Positions 1-11,041 of a DNA stretch of 64,000 bases are shown here, piece by piece. The notes under the pieces were generated by a model. That model made no database searches and was not told the DNA's origin. It saw nothing but the letters and a program-made list of their open reading frames with translations. The position numbers and the translations under genes were made by a program. The DNA lies in NCBI GenBank assembly GCA_022393335.1, contig JAJEKB010021015.1, positions 150,211 to 214,210 of the forward strand, given 5' to 3'. How positions within the stretch are numbered: position 1 is the first letter of the stretch; every line of letters begins with the position of its first letter. Source of the DNA: Macrotrachela quadricornifera. Lineage: Eukaryota; Rotifera; Eurotatoria; Philodinida; Philodinidae.

Positions 1-1359
1 GCCGCAAGAAGCGATTTCTGCTTGAACATATCCTTAAAATGAAAAAACAATAAATATTCATTTTTCTCTACATGTTTTTCATTTCTGCCTATCTACTGAG
101 AAATGGATAAAGCATTTTGTTAGATCCGTAAATCCGTTGATGTATATATATATTTATTTTTAATCTGATAATACACATTTACCTTACATAGAAAAACGCA
201 AGTATTTATACTACCTAGAAACTACGCGAATATGGATAATTCCATTAGATGATATCATATACTTGGAAAATTACCTAAGTATCAGATGACATTATATATG
301 TGTAAGGAAAGAAAGAAAGAGAATGAATATATATATAGAAACGAAAAAGAACGAACATATATGGAAAATACCGTTAGTTAGTCATCCTTATGTCACATCA
401 TAAAATGTGACATAATACATTTCTCTTATAATTTTAACTATTTCTGTTGCAAAAAAAAACTACTGCTAATACGTACCATTAAGATGTAAAAGAATAAATA
501 TGCATTTCTCTCTATATATTTTCCATTTCTTCTTATGAGTAGAGATATGGATGAAGTATTTTTCCTTAAAAAAAAATAACCATTTTTAATTGAGATAATC
601 CACTTTTACTTGAACTATCCTTTAAAATGAAAAACCGAATGTATGTGAATTAAAAAGATTTCTTTCTAACGTTATGTGGTTTAAGCATTTCTACTGGAAG
701 TGAAACAGATTCTCTTTGAGAGAGGGATATGATCGAGCCCTCCAACCGTGGCAGGAGTAACACAACATAATCAAGTCGCGCCATTTACGACTAGCACGCA
801 TTGTCAATCAGGAAATGGATGCCTGGCGGTACATATAAGTTTTTAAATTGATTTTCTAAGTCCCAAAAAAAATGATTTTTTTTATTAGAGAAGGAATAAA
901 AAAGTATATATTCCACACAAATGGCTAAAAAATCAATTAGCGTCGCTTGGAACTCTTAGAAAGTCCTATAATATACGATTTGATGCGTTTTTATCTTCTC
1001 TTTCGAATTGTGAAAGCCATAGTCTTCTAACTTATTTTTATCGAAAGTTATTCAAAAAATAATCAACTGCCCTTTTTTTTGCAATAACACATTAAAGGAA
1101 ACGTGACATATCATAACAAGCAGCTCTTTTTTGAAGTTGCATTCTCACTATATGAGGTGAATTATAATGAAATATCACGAAAATATCGACCATTCTTTTT
1201 CGTATCATTACATATATAGAGGAAGTTTCGTGAAGTTTTCTACATGGAATTACCCACGGAAAAAATCGATCAGAAAACCACGGCATTCAGCGGTTTTGAG
1301 AAACCGTATGAAAGGTCTGGCTCCCGCGTTTTTATAAGCTGATGCTTATTTTCATCGAT
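1..1359. other. AT-rich stretch without a recognisable gene
   Basis: Very AT-rich, with homopolymer runs and short ATATAT tracts. Reading frames on both strands are short and have no domain-like composition. I see no gene, tRNA or clear repeat here. Confidence 0.6.
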
Positions 1360-1700
1360 CTATCTCTGTCTGTCTTTAACTACCCCGCTACTCGACCAAT
1401 CCGCCTAACGATCTCTTTGCTTAATATACTATCTCTCTATATCTTTAATTATAAATTTATCAATCTATCCACCTAACTATCTACCTAAGTATCTGCTTAA
1501 CCTTCATCTACCGAAGTATCTATCTATCTAACTGTCTACTATCTATTCATCTGTCTATCTGGCTATCCATCCATCTAACTATCTATCTATTTATTTATCT
1601 ATTGATCTAACTAACTATATATCTATCTAACTAACTATCTGTGTATATATTTATCTATCTGAGTAACTATCTAAGCTACTAGTCAACTACCTATTTACTT
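1360..1700. repeat. Degenerate TCTA/CTAT microsatellite
   Basis: About 340 bp of imperfect tetranucleotide repeat (tctatctatctaactatc type) with frequent CTAA and CTGT variants. It is low-complexity DNA with no open frame of note. Confidence 0.85.
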
Positions 1701-1716
1701 ATCGGTTGAAAACGGC

Positions 1717-2940
1717 TCAAAATCGTGATGTCTGAAGCCACGGTATCGCAAACCACTGTAACTCAACAAGTGCACCGCGGTATTTAAAACCACCGAAAGT
1801 CGCGGCATCTGAAACCGTGGTTATCTGTGATCGCACTGCGCTCAACGAAACCCGTGATAATTCTGAGAAAAACCGCGGTTTCTCGAAATTTTTTTTCTTA
1901 GGACTGCTGGGAATATTTCTAAAATAGTGGGGCATGACATCCTCTTCGTCATTACACATTTCATATTACTCAAGACATCACGTTTACAAGTGACTGTAGC
2001 ACGGTATGAAATACCGTAATTACGAACTGATCTGTCGTGGTTTATTAAAACCGCAGTTATAGATCAACATACCGCGGTTAATAAAACCCCATCTAACCGA
2101 TATATACACCCGAAGTTATAGATGCATAAACCACGGTTTTTGGAACAGCATCCAAACGTTATATGTGATATATCGGTCACGATATTGGTCGCCGCAATTT
2201 TTAATTAACACGATTAAAACAACCGGAAGAAATCGCGCTGTCTTTTGGTACATCACGGTCTGCCAACAAAAAGTCGCGATGAGTTTAGAAACACCGCAGT
2301 AAGCAGCGATTTTACCTTAATTTTTTTTCCATGGATAGTGGAATGAACAAGGCAGTGATGCTGAACGAAGATTTTGTTTTTATTACTCTTTCGTTCATTC
2401 CACTATCAATAGAATAAAAAAAATACATGTTCTATATAATTTTGTTTTGAATATTTACATCAAGAAATAGTCTGATGATATCAACATTGTTGACGAAACG
2501 TCACTACATAAATATATATATATATATATAATTTTCAGGAAGAACACCAATATGATAAGTATTTAATTAATTAACTAGTAATATCGTTCCTTACTACTTA
2601 CAGTATTTAATTATTTATCCATCTATATGACTTATAATTCATGTTATCTCACTCCGCGATTGTCCAACTAACACATTGCGGTTTCTAAAACTGTTATTGA
2701 TCGCGGTTTGAGAAACCGCGCTCATTCAATGAACACATCTCGGTATTGAAAATCATTAAAAATTGCGGTTATATAACGAACACATAGCGGTATTGAAAAT
2801 CACTAATAACCGTGATAATCGAAACCACGATGATGTCTGATCACACCGCTACATTTTACACTGCGTTCATCGAAAACCGCGGATTACCGCAGTGATCCGA
2901 ATGGAACCACGGTTTTCTCAACATTTTTTTTTCATGGGGA
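1717..2940. repeat. Cluster of degenerate CCGCGGTT-type palindromic repeats
   Basis: Short words such as aaaccgcggtt, aaccgtggtt, accacggt and caccgcgg recur dozens of times on both strands. They fall in three blocks (about 1717-1910, 2000-2345, 2640-2940). Each block ends in a similar phrase: a CCGCGGTTTTCTC-like word followed by a T-run and CATGG or a similar word. The core CCGCGG is self-complementary, so the words read alike on both strands. The CG content stands out from the AT-rich surroundings. The 80-aa open frame on the minus strand within the first block is a by-product of the repeats. Confidence 0.7.
2334..2407. repeat. Perfect 15-bp inverted repeat (hairpin)
   Basis: GATAGTGGAATGAAC at 2334-2348 is the exact reverse complement of 2393-2407, with a 44-nt loop. 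It follows the T-run that closes the second CCGCGGTT block. It could be a small foldback element or its termini. Confidence 0.75.
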
Positions 2941-3254
2941 AGAGACGATCCATAACTGAATCGAATATTTTCGTAGTAGGTCGTCATACAAAGAAATTGA
3001 TCTACCTTTCAAATCGCAAATGAAAACTGATAAATCCAAATTTTTAGTCCTCTTTAAATGGTCCTTGAATGAATGAGAATAGGACATTGAAAGTATCTTC
3101 ATAAACCTTAAAAATAACTATAATGCTTATTCTGTTTTCAGTATATGGTTATTTTACTTCCTAAAGATCAATTAATTTAAATTGAATTGTATTCTAAAAG
3201 GTAGAGCAGGTCTTGCTTTACAAAACTATGTATTCAGATAAAATATCCGAATTG

Positions 3255-4165
3255 GTAAGTTTCTTACGAGTTTAACAGAGTAAAAAAATGAACTTCATAC
3301 GATACACGTAAGAAAGTACCTCAAAGAGATGTACATAATACTTTCATTTAGTCCAAAAGATAAAAGAATATTAGTCTTATATAACACTATTTTTAATAGC
3401 ATTTTCGAAATTTGTTAATCAAACAACAATATGAATAAGGTTTTTTTTAAGATATAGATAAAGCAATATTGAACATTTAGAATCAATCTATTATGTTAAC
3501 TTGACAATCGGACGAGTAAGGTATTATATGTAAAAATTATTCTTTTTTGTATTCTCTATAAATCTGGTATAGTCAATATTCGTTACTATATGATACTCTA
3601 TAGATCAAATATTCAAATCATACGTGATGTTGTTGTATAAAAAAAAACTACTTATCTCTATCTATCTGTGTTGAATACGTGCCTGTGTGAAAGAGAACAG
3701 CATCGTATTGATTTTTTTTCTGATAGTCAGAAGTATTGTATGAATATTTAGTAGTAGTATCGTACACATTTTCATCCATTTTTTTCTGATTATATTTTTT
3801 ATAAAAATTAAATATACGCACTTTGATCTTGTTAAAAAATCAATCTTTTCTCAACAACCAGAAAATTTTGCGATGATGCCTTTATAAGTTTTCATGAGCT
3901 GTGGTATGAATAGTTTCTCAAATACGAGTTTTTCAGGTGCTTGATTGTAAATCGAGATTACATTGCTAACTTGAAAAAAATCTTAGTGATATTGTTGTTT
4001 GATTGACAAATTCAAAAGATAAAGTGTTTTATAAGAGTGACGTTCTTTTATCTTTTGGACTACAATAAAGTATCATATGCATATGTTTGAGATATTTCCT
4101 TACGTGGATCGTATGCAATTTTTTTCGTTCTATCAAACCCATAAGAAATTATTATCGATCTGGAT
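3255..4165. mobile_element. Foldback element with ~190-bp inverted arms
   Basis: The left arm (about 3255-3460) matches the reverse complement of the right arm (about 3975-4165). Shared words include AGTCCAAAAGATAAAAGAA and AATCAAACAACAATAT, in the same order, with scattered mismatches and indels. The spacer is about 510 bp of AT-rich DNA without a gene. No clear target-site duplication was found. It is probably an old foldback or MITE-like insertion. Confidence 0.65.
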
Positions 4166-5257
4166 GTTTTTTGCTATTTTTTTTTCATCGAAACACTAAA
4201 AAAACCACAAAATTTTCAAAAGTTTTATCTCATTTTTCGTACATCGCTCTGTCGTAAATATGTTTAAAAAACATCTAAGAAAAATTTAAATATAGTTTCG
4301 TAGACAAAAACTTGCTCTATCTTTTGAGCTCTTAAGCAAATAATCAGATATAATCGAGAAAAAACTAGCTGGGTCATTCATGAGAGAGTGAAGAAGTTCC
4401 AATTAGATTCTCTAAAAAATATGACAGAGTATGAAAGTCGAACCTTTGTCACGCTCATCCACACTTACATCCTCCTCTATATTCTCATCTTTGTTTTTGA
4501 TATTTTTACGTTCGCCTAAAGTTCAGTTTACCTTCAAGTTATTTCCCATGTTAGGTAGTGTTACATATCCATCGTCTTACTACCCTTGTTATTCTCGTTC
4601 TCCCCTATGTACATATATATTGTACTGTTATTTTTGCACCTAGATTATTTCTTTCGTTCTCTTCGTTGAGTTATTCCTTTTCTCTCTCTCGTACATAGAG
4701 GAATTCTTGCTGTTGTTATCATTATATATAGTTGTGGTTTGATATAAATAAACGAGGGAAGAAGAATGAAGGTTACACTTAAGATCTGATTTAATCTATA
4801 ATTTTTTGACTATAATTCATCGGAGATCTCATCAGTAACGTGACAATATTTTCATTCACATTGTTCCCATTTTAAAGAAGTACTAGACGATGAAAGTGAA
4901 ATGAGGAGAAACATAATGTTTTTCTACTAGAATTATACCAGAAATAGTACCTACTATATTTTTTCCGATGAGGTAAAGCAAATTATTTTCTTCTGCACAT
5001 AATATGAACGGGCAGACTTCTATGATAATTAAGTAGTAAGTTTTTTTTCATCAAACAAAATATATTGGTTATTAGTGCACTGTATTCCATAGAGTAAAAT
5101 CAAAATATCACTTCTACGTCAGGAATGATCATAGCGATGCAACAATCAACATGAGTCTTGCCCGGCAGAGTAAAATTTTCTTTCATTGTTGAGACTTCAT
5201 GACGACCGTTATTCTATGATATACATTAATAGTATTTTATATTATAATAGATTAAAA
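4166..5257. other. Intergenic stretch upstream of the GTPase gene
   Basis: AT-rich with some pyrimidine-rich tracts. The 70-codon frame at 4431-4643 is Ser/Phe/Leu-rich low-complexity translation and does not look like a gene. No convincing promoter motif could be picked out for the gene that follows. Confidence 0.5.
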
Positions 5258-6346
5258 ATGGCAAATTCGGGAACGGACGAAGAAAACTTTTTGCAAAAGA
5301 TTAGTAAAGGAATTAAAGGTCTGGGTCGAACGAATATAATGGTTATTGGTCATACTGGAGTTGGTAAGAGCACCCTGATCAATACGATATTTAAACAAGA
5401 AGTTGCAAAAAAGGGTACAGGTACAGTAGTTACAACGAATATAACGGAATATCCAGTGCATGGTACTTCAATAACACTATTTGATTCACACGGGATTAAA
5501 ATGAAAGAATATAAGAAAATAACAGATGAATCATGTCAATTTATACAAAAGCGTCGAAACAATAGTGATTCGAATGAACATATTCATATAGCTTGGATGT
5601 GTATTTCGCAAACTTCGAAACATTTGGAAGATGGTGAGATCGAATTTGTACAAATGCTTTCTGAACACATGCCAGTAATTATTGTTATTACTCAGTCTTA
5701 CGATGAAAACAAAACTCTTGTTGATGTCGTTAAAAAGAAATTTCAAGGATTGAAAGTCATATCTGTTGTCGCACAGGAAAAAAATTATCTCATTGGACGG
5801 TCTTCTATTCCAGTAATGGGTCTTGATGATCTTGTAAGAACGACAGGGAAATTATTGTCAGAAGCACGCAAATTGGCTTTTGTTGCTGCTCAAATGGTCG
5901 ATTTTGAAGCTAAAAAAATGAATGCTCAACGTATTATAGCTGGTGCGGCAACTGCTGCAGCCGCAGCGGGAGCTGTACCAATACCATTCTCGGATACTAG
6001 TCTTCTTGTTCCAATTGAAGAAAGAATGATCAATGGCATAACGATAGTTTTTGGTTTTAAGGTGGAACGAGATCTTGTTCCGGAACTTTGGAAAATTTTT
6101 TCAGCAACATTAGGCGCATCTGCAATGGGATCTCGTGCAGCTAATTATTTGAAATTTATTCCAGTTGTTGGATCAATTGCCGGTGGTGCAATGAATGCAG
6201 GTCTTGCAGCAAGCGCTACAAAATCATTTGGAGAGGCATATATCGGCATAATAACTATGTTATGGAAAGAAAATAATGGCGTTCAACCAACAGCAGAACA
6301 ACTGCTAGCAAAATGCAAACAACATTGGAAAAAAAAAGAAACTTAA
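5258..6346 (+). CDS. Era-like GTPase with C-terminal DUF697-type membrane region
   Basis: A single uninterrupted frame of 362 codons from the ATG at 5258. An in-frame ATG 72 nt upstream would add a low-complexity leader, so I prefer the inner start, which precedes acidic MANSGTDEEN. The P-loop GHTGVGKS lies at residues 31-38, the G3 motif DSHG at 76-79 and a G4-like TQSYD at 145-149 (TQxxD rather than NKxD). The C-terminal half has Ala/Gly-rich hydrophobic segments at about 231-266 and 291-329, resembling the DUF697 region that follows Era/YcjF-like GTPases in bacteria, fungi and some protists. A role at a membrane is inference; the substrate is unknown. The lack of introns differs from most genes in the window and fits recent acquisition or retroposition. 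An immunity-type GTPase is less likely because of the DUF697-like tail. Confidence 0.8.
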   Translation: MANSGTDEENFLQKISKGIKGLGRTNIMVIGHTGVGKSTLINTIFKQEVAKKGTGTVVTTNITEYPVHGTSITLFDSHGIKMKEYKKITDESCQFIQKRRNNSDSNEHIHIAWMCISQTSKHLEDGEIEFVQMLSEHMPVIIVITQSYDENKTLVDVVKKKFQGLKVISVVAQEKNYLIGRSSIPVMGLDDLVRTTGKLLSEARKLAFVAAQMVDFEAKKMNAQRIIAGAATAAAAAGAVPIPFSDTSLLVPIEERMINGITIVFGFKVERDLVPELWKIFSATLGASAMGSRAANYLKFIPVVGSIAGGAMNAGLAASATKSFGEAYIGIITMLWKENNGVQPTAEQLLAKCKQHWKKKET

Positions 6347-7690
6347 AATTGGATACGAATAACTAATGATGATATCAATTGCTTTAATAAGTTAGAATAA
6401 GGTGTAACGTTATATTCTAGCTATACGTAATCTGTAGTTTTTCTTTAAGCTTTTTCAATTTTCTGTAGGTTTTTATATCGAATCATTATATTATAATCTA
6501 CGTAGATTCGATTGAAAATTATTTTATTTTAAAGCATTGATGAGTGTTAAAATACTTTTGCTTAGATATGTTAATCATCATTTTTAGTTTAAATATATTC
6601 TCTTTGAAAGAATGATTATTTCTCATAGGAATATCTTATGCTAATGATATAACATCAAAAAAACTATATAGACATTGATCGATAGTTATCTAATGGCATA
6701 ACACTAAATCTGTTATAGTGTAAAGCTTATTGATGCTATTCATTAAAATAACGTAGTATTTTATGATATACGATGCTAGTTGATAGACTTCTACAATATA
6801 TAAGATACTATACAAATATATAGTAAAAACTTATCTAATGAATATTTAATATAAAAAATAATCTCAACAAAAAGCATCAATCATTTCTCCTTGAGTACAA
6901 ACACCCACGATCGGTTTCGATTCCATTGACGGCGAGTCTCACTAGATGATTTGATTCGGATAAACTAAAAGAAGAAGAACTCAAGCAGATATAGAAAAGC
7001 ATTCAATAGGCGCGAAGAGCGGTCAAAAATTTGAAATACACATATTTTTCTTGTTTTGTTTCAATCAAGACCCGAAAAGTTCCAGATCTTTTTTAGCAGA
7101 AGACCTGATTGAACAGATCATATATGCGGGAACTGTTGCTGAAAACAATTTTATTCTGCTTTTGAAAGTGTCATTACTGAAACTGAAGAAAAATTTTTGG
7201 ACAGGTCGGTCTTGAGGACTAGTTTGTTCACTCATCCAAAGTTTCGAGTGCTCATAGAGAGAACATCTATCGAAAGAATACTGTCGGATTCTTGAGCATA
7301 TTTCAAATTCTCGAAATCTATTAAAGTTTCACTCTTAAAAACCAAAAAAAGGATCTAAAGTTGGGTACAACTTCGAGACCATGTTTTTGGCTCCGTTGAA
7401 AAAAGATTACGCATGAAACCTTTCCTAAATCAGTCGAATCAAAGTTTTGTATAACGAGTTTCGTACTGAACCTAAATCAGAAACTAAAACTAAGGTCCTG
7501 CATAGGTACTGTTATGCCGAACCTTGACTATGTATTTAATCTTTTAACCGTCGCCGACGTATATATATATATATATGCACACGTATTTTACGTCATTTAC
7601 AGTTGAAGGATGAAGCTAAACGTCTCGTGTATATCGACTAGCACAACCAAATTATAAAGAAAACAAATTAGACTTAGTTATTCTGTAAAC
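6347..7690. other. Gene-free stretch after the GTPase gene
   Basis: AT-rich DNA without a recognisable coding frame. A short (TA)n tract lies near 7560-7577. No canonical AATAAA lies immediately after the GTPase stop codon. Confidence 0.5.
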
Positions 7691-7692
7691 AG

Positions 7693-8225
7693 AAACTCAT
7701 CCGGTGACTTGGATCTTTGTATCAGTCTATAATGGACAAATAAATATATAGTTAGTATATTTTATAAGATCAAACTTACCCCCATTGTGATATTTAAATC
7801 AACCTAAAATATAAATATAAAAAAAGATTTATTTTATTTCATCGAATTAAATTATTCGATGAAATTGTTTTTTGAAGCAACCTACAACAAACCAATTAAA
7901 TACATTCAGTTCCTTTTAGAAAATTAAACTTACTTTGTCATTTTGATATTCGACTGAACCTTAAATAGAGATATAAATCAGTTTATTTTATTTGATAGAG
8001 TCAAACTTCTGATTTTGATATTGAATCACTTTATAATGAGAGATGACAATGTATGTTATTTTATATAATAAAACTTACCTAATCGATGTTTGGATAAATC
8101 TATAACAGAAAATGGATTAATTTAATCTATAGAATCAAACTTACACGTGATCTTGTTTTGTTGGTCAATCTTTAACACAGAATTCATTGGAAAAAACATA
8201 CTTTGCTTTATAAAATGATACTTAC
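7693..8225 (-). repeat. ~75-bp tandem array with a splice-donor/acceptor pair in each unit (micro-exon-like)
   Basis: Read on the minus strand, GTAAGTTT occurs exactly at 7772-7779, 7926-7933, 8071-8078 and 8137-8144. GTAAGTAT lies at 8218-8225, with decayed copies near 7693 and 8003. Mean spacing is about 75 bp, counting one lost copy near 7850. Each donor is followed by an AT-rich stretch ending in TATAG, TGTAG or AAAG. The implied introns are 45 nt (8100-8144), 50 nt (8029-8078), 52 nt (7882-7933), 53 nt (7727-7779) and 56 nt (8170-8225). These sizes match the real introns of ECH1 in this window. The remaining pieces are 21-26 nt (8145-8169, 8079-8099, 7934-7959, 7780-7803) and resemble each other (GATTCAAATATCAAAAT-like). 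It may be a decayed gene made by exon-intron duplication, or only a minisatellite. Confidence 0.6.
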
Positions 8226-8489
8226 AGATCAAGTCATCCGATCCATAGTAACCAAAATTTAATTAAACGAATTAATTAATGGAGATAACCGCTTATGTAT
8301 CAAGAGTTTTACCTACTCAATTGTTTTGAACAATAAAGATGGTTGCTCAAATTATATGAATACTTGTAGAAAGATATTTATTCTTGAAGTACATTTAAAT
8401 GACTGCCATACTGTAGCTCAGTCACCTATATATATAGTAAGGGCGCAAAACAAAACAGTGAATGAATTGTGAGCACAAGGGTTCAGTAA

Positions 8490-9460
8490 GGATCTACGAA
8501 AGGTTTCGTAGAAGTTTCACCAAGCCTTTAGGTGCATTTCAGAACTACGAAAAGATTTCATAGAAAATATATCGAACCTCTAGTTGAACCACGTTACTAT
8601 GAGAGGTTTTGTGGAAAGTAGACGAAACCTTTAGATCAATCTCGGAACTACTAAGAGTTTCGTAGAAATATACAAAACCTATAGAGAATACATGAAAATT
8701 TCAATAGTTTCGCAAAGATAAATACGGAATCATCAGATGACCTATAGAGCAATAAAAGATTTGTCAGAGAATCTAGTAAACCTTTAGAAAACTACGAAAC
8801 TAGGAAGGATTTTGCAAGGAGTATAATAAATCTTTGAACGACTCACCAAACTACCACAGATTTCGTAGAAAACGCATGAAATCTTCCGATAAATTACAGA
8901 GGTATTAAGGTTTCGCAAATAATATTCCAAACCATTGAAACAGTTGTAGAACCATCAAGGATTTCACATAAAATATACGGAACCGTTGGATAATCTTCGA
9001 AATTATCAGAAATGTTGGATAAGGTGTACAGAAATTTCTGAGACTTTGCGAAACTGTCAGCAGTTTCGAATATGCCGCATGAGATTGTTTGAAAAACTTC
9101 GAAAATATCAATGGTTTCGTACAATATATGCTGGACTTTTTGATGTTTTACGAAACTTTTGATAGATTCGTATAAGATATACGGAACCTTTAGATGTTCC
9201 ACGAAACTACCAGTGGTTTTGTAAAACAACAAAACGTTGAGCAGACATTGTACGAACCTGTTCATAGTTTCTCACATGATATAATGGTTCGGTAGATTTT
9301 TTACGTAACCATGAGTAGTTTCATACAATGCATCTGAAACGATTAGAGCTCCTACGAAACTTTTAAATGCCATACGCAACTGCCAACGATTTTGTCCAAA
9401 AGATGCGAAACCATTGAAAATTCAATACACGGTGCATGAAACTTCTAGAGAGTGTCGTAG
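8490..9460. repeat. 51-bp minisatellite, about 17 units in register
   Basis: The word GGTTTCGTAGAA and its variants recur at almost exactly 51-bp intervals. The TTT core starts at 8504, 8556, 8607, 8658, 8708, 8760, 8810, 8861, 8911, 8962, ~9013, 9064, 9115, ~9166, 9217, 9268 and 9319, after which register weakens. Each unit also carries CGAAACC and CTACGAAAC words, so the array looks similar on both strands. Because 51 is a multiple of three, the minus strand keeps a 124-codon open frame (8894-9265) with a visible 17-residue period (SFVEHLKVPYILYE-like). I treat that as a by-product of the period. Confidence 0.85.
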
Positions 9461-9788
9461 AACAACTTCGAACTCTTTTCAGTTTTCGGAACTTAAAAAG
9501 GTTCTGGATGAAAATTACGAAACAATTTTTATGCCACTGAACTTAAAATGGTTTCATAAAACGGTACCAAACCTTCAAAATTCCGTAGAACACTTTTTTC
9601 TAGAATGTACACTCTAAAATATGCTAAGTGTCTTACAACTCGGTGCATTCGTCTTATGTCTAATTTAGATGCAGCTTAGATATTTCAAAAACGTCTTACT
9701 TTTTAGACACTTGGTTACAGAAGACACCGACGCGTGTGTAATGTAATTTTATCAAACAGTCACATGAGTCTTTACAAATGGCACTATA

Positions 9789-10614
9789 CACTGTAAATTT
9801 TTTTAAATTCTACTTTTTGGAAAATCGATCTTAAATAAGCTAAAGCATTTTAAAAGTTTTATGACTTATTCATTGAATTTCTATAAATTCGAAAATGCTT
9901 GATTTTCCAATTTATAGAAATTAAATTTGATTTTCGAGAAGATTTATTTAGAAAATAAACAGTGATTGTGAATAAAATTCGAAAATCAACTTCGATTTAA
10001 TAATATCATTACATTAAATACGACACGTTATGTTTTCTATTACCATCTTAAAAACTTATTCAATAAATTGATCACTAGGCTTGACATGTAATATGTGACT
10101 CGTGCAATGAAATAAATTCATATTATTTTCACACGCAAGTGTTTCATTTCCGAATTAATGAAATAAAACATTTTTATTCCTATGTATTATTCTTTTTATT
10201 TATATCATCTGATCGTTCCCATAAACAGTAAGTTTTTATTTAGAATAATTCCTTTTTTTTCCTTTTTTTAGATCATCTGATCGTTCAAATGAATAATAAG
10301 TTTTTTTAAAAATTATTATAATTGTTTTTTGATTTTATAAAAGAAAATGCAAGATATTATATGATGAAAAGAAAGTCAAATTTGATTTTGTACTCTTTAG
10401 AATATATTCGAATTGCTAAATAGAATCCGAAATTCTAGGATAGGAATGCCTATATGAATTCACTCTTGATTTTCCAATTAGAGAATCAAAATCCATATTT
10501 TTAATGTTTTGAATATCTTATTTTCAAAAATTTAGAAATTTATCAATGAATTCATATAGGCATTCCTAGAATATCCTTGATAAAACTCTATAACTTATTT
10601 TCTAGTTTACAGTG
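9789..10614. mobile_element. Candidate TA-flanked element with CACTGTAAA termini
   Basis: CACTGTAAA starts at 9789 and its reverse complement TTTACAGTG ends at 10614. Both are flanked by TA (9787-9788 and 10615-10616), as expected of Tc1/mariner-type insertion. The 826-bp interior has no intact frame. It carries a repeated ATCATCTGATCGTTC word and a strong hairpin. The terminal match is short (9 bp), so this is a candidate non-autonomous element. Confidence 0.5.
10441..10568. repeat. 22-bp perfect inverted repeat
   Basis: Positions 10441-10462 (beginning TAGGAATGCC) are the exact reverse complement of 10547-10568, with an 84-nt loop. It lies near the right end of the TA-flanked candidate element and is probably part of it. 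Confidence 0.85.
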
Positions 10615-11041
10615 TAGCGGCATCTGATGATGTACAATTTTTCTGATTAACTACTGGTCAGTTTTCTTAACCACTAGCAGAACATTGTTTATTTTATTGA
10701 CTTCCTTTTTTTAATGTTTTTTTTTCATTGTAGATTATTATATTTTTTTGAAACTTGTATTTTTAATTTTCTTCTGATTACATTATTTTTATACAAGCAC
10801 CAATTAGTAGAAGTTTCATTTTAATTTCTATCTTTGTACGCAATAGTAATGAATGATGTTTATACAAACTTTAGGGATGTAACAAATCTCGAAGAAAATT
10901 TGGATTCGGACCAAATCCTTTGAAATTGGGATATGGGTTTGAATTTATATGTTGATTTTGAGATGTAGTTATGATTTGCATTTCAATCGAATTCGCAAGG
11001 TTAAATTTGGATATGATTTGAATTTGAGTGCTTAGATTTGG

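Noticed and set aside
1360..1700. CRISPR-like or telomeric array
   Set aside because: The repeats are tetranucleotide microsatellite without spacers and do not match the TGTGGG telomeric unit.
8894..9265. 124-codon minus-strand frame with 17-residue repeats
   Set aside because: It lies wholly inside the 51-bp minisatellite; a period divisible by three keeps any stop-free frame open, so coding is not needed to explain it.
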